The notes beneath the pieces were generated by a model. That model ran no database searches. It was not told the DNA's origin and saw only the letters and a list, made by a program, of their open reading frames with translations. The translations under genes were made by a program, and so were the position numbers. 6,614 bases of DNA. Source: Candidatus Blautia intestinipullorum (GTDB lineage Bacteria; Bacillota; Clostridia; Lachnospirales; Lachnospiraceae). Location of the stretch: positions 1 through 6,614 of the forward strand of contig DWVA01000081.1 of assembly GCA_019120475.1 (NCBI GenBank). Reading direction: 5' to 3'. This document shows positions 6,548 through 6,614 of this stretch, piece by piece (position 1 is the first letter of the stretch; every line of letters begins with the position of its first letter).

Positions 6548-6562
6548 CCTATAATTTGAAAA
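6534..6562 (-). promoter_or_regulatory. Probable promoter of the GntR-clpC operon
   Basis: On the minus strand, TTTTCA (6562-6557, four of six -35 matches) is followed after 17 bp by TAGTAT (6539-6534, four of six). TGC just before it makes an extended -10. Transcription would begin near 6527, about 24 nt before the ATG at 6503 and downstream of the alternative ATG at 6533. No CtsR heptad repeat or CIRCE element is visible nearby. Confidence 0.45.
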
Positions 6563-6578
6563 CAGTTATTTTTTTACA

Positions 6579-6608
6579 AGAAAAAGCAGCCCGAAGGCCG
6601 CTTTTTCT
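6579..6608 (-). terminator. Intrinsic terminator of a gene beyond the right edge
   Basis: Bases 6579-6591 pair with 6596-6608. On the minus strand the core GCGGCC-TTCG-GGCTGC has a C(UUCG)G tetraloop, one G·U pair, and a GCTTTTTCTTGT tail. The matching A-run on the other side makes it usable in both directions, but the UUCG loop and wobble favour the minus strand. It isolates the GntR-clpC operon from upstream transcription. Confidence 0.82.
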
Positions 6609-6614
6609 CTGTTC

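Noticed and set aside
6550..6555. TATAAT on the plus strand near the right edge
   Set aside because: No plus-strand gene follows before the terminator, and the -35 match (TTACAC, 18 bp away) is poor; likely chance in an AT-rich promoter region.
6504..6614. CtsR heptad repeats or a CIRCE element upstream of clpC
   Set aside because: I looked for GGTCAAA-type tandem heptads and for TTAGCACTC-N9-GAGTGCTAA and found neither.
1..6614. Mobile element, CRISPR array, tRNA/rRNA or defence system
   Set aside because: No transposase, integrase, spaced repeat array, RNA gene core or defence domain is visible; the gene content is ordinary chromosomal.

Overview
The window looks like chromosomal DNA from a Gram-positive Clostridia, most likely a gut Lachnospiraceae. 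The evidence is moderate GC content, strong AGGAGG ribosome binding sites, clpC-radA gene order, and a small protein of a type I remember from that family. No genus can be fixed by eye. All six genes read leftward on the minus strand, and no stretch longer than about 180 bases lacks a gene.

From right to left along transcription: (1) a terminator hairpin with a UUCG loop (6579-6608) closes an unseen gene beyond the right edge. (2) A likely extended -10 promoter overlaps a 7-bp direct repeat and starts a GntR-family (YtrA-like) regulator gene (6126-6503). Its stop codon lies inside the ribosome binding site of clpC (3645-6116), the AAA+ unfoldase of the ClpCP protease. (3) A 107-bp gap holds a good extended -10 promoter for a second group. 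This is a conserved-looking small protein of unknown role (3124-3537), radA overlapping it by 7 nt (1751-3130), and a secreted protein with an SH3-like C-terminal region (832-1713). (4) A long hairpin followed by a T-rich stretch (736-785) ends that group. (5) A HAD-family sugar-phosphate phosphatase or phosphomutase gene (653 leftward) runs off the left edge.

The layout resembles the Bacillus arrangement ctsR-mcsA-mcsB-clpC-radA-disA, with differences. A GntR regulator stands where ctsR-mcsA-mcsB would be, an uncharacterised gene is inserted between clpC and radA, and a secreted protein follows radA in place of disA. Protein quality control (ClpC) and recombination or repair (RadA) are thus neighbours, probably with separate promoters and possibly some read-through, since no convincing terminator follows clpC. 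I see no mobile element, tRNA, rRNA, CRISPR array or defence system. The points most worth following are the GntR control of clpC and the unknown gene coupled to radA.
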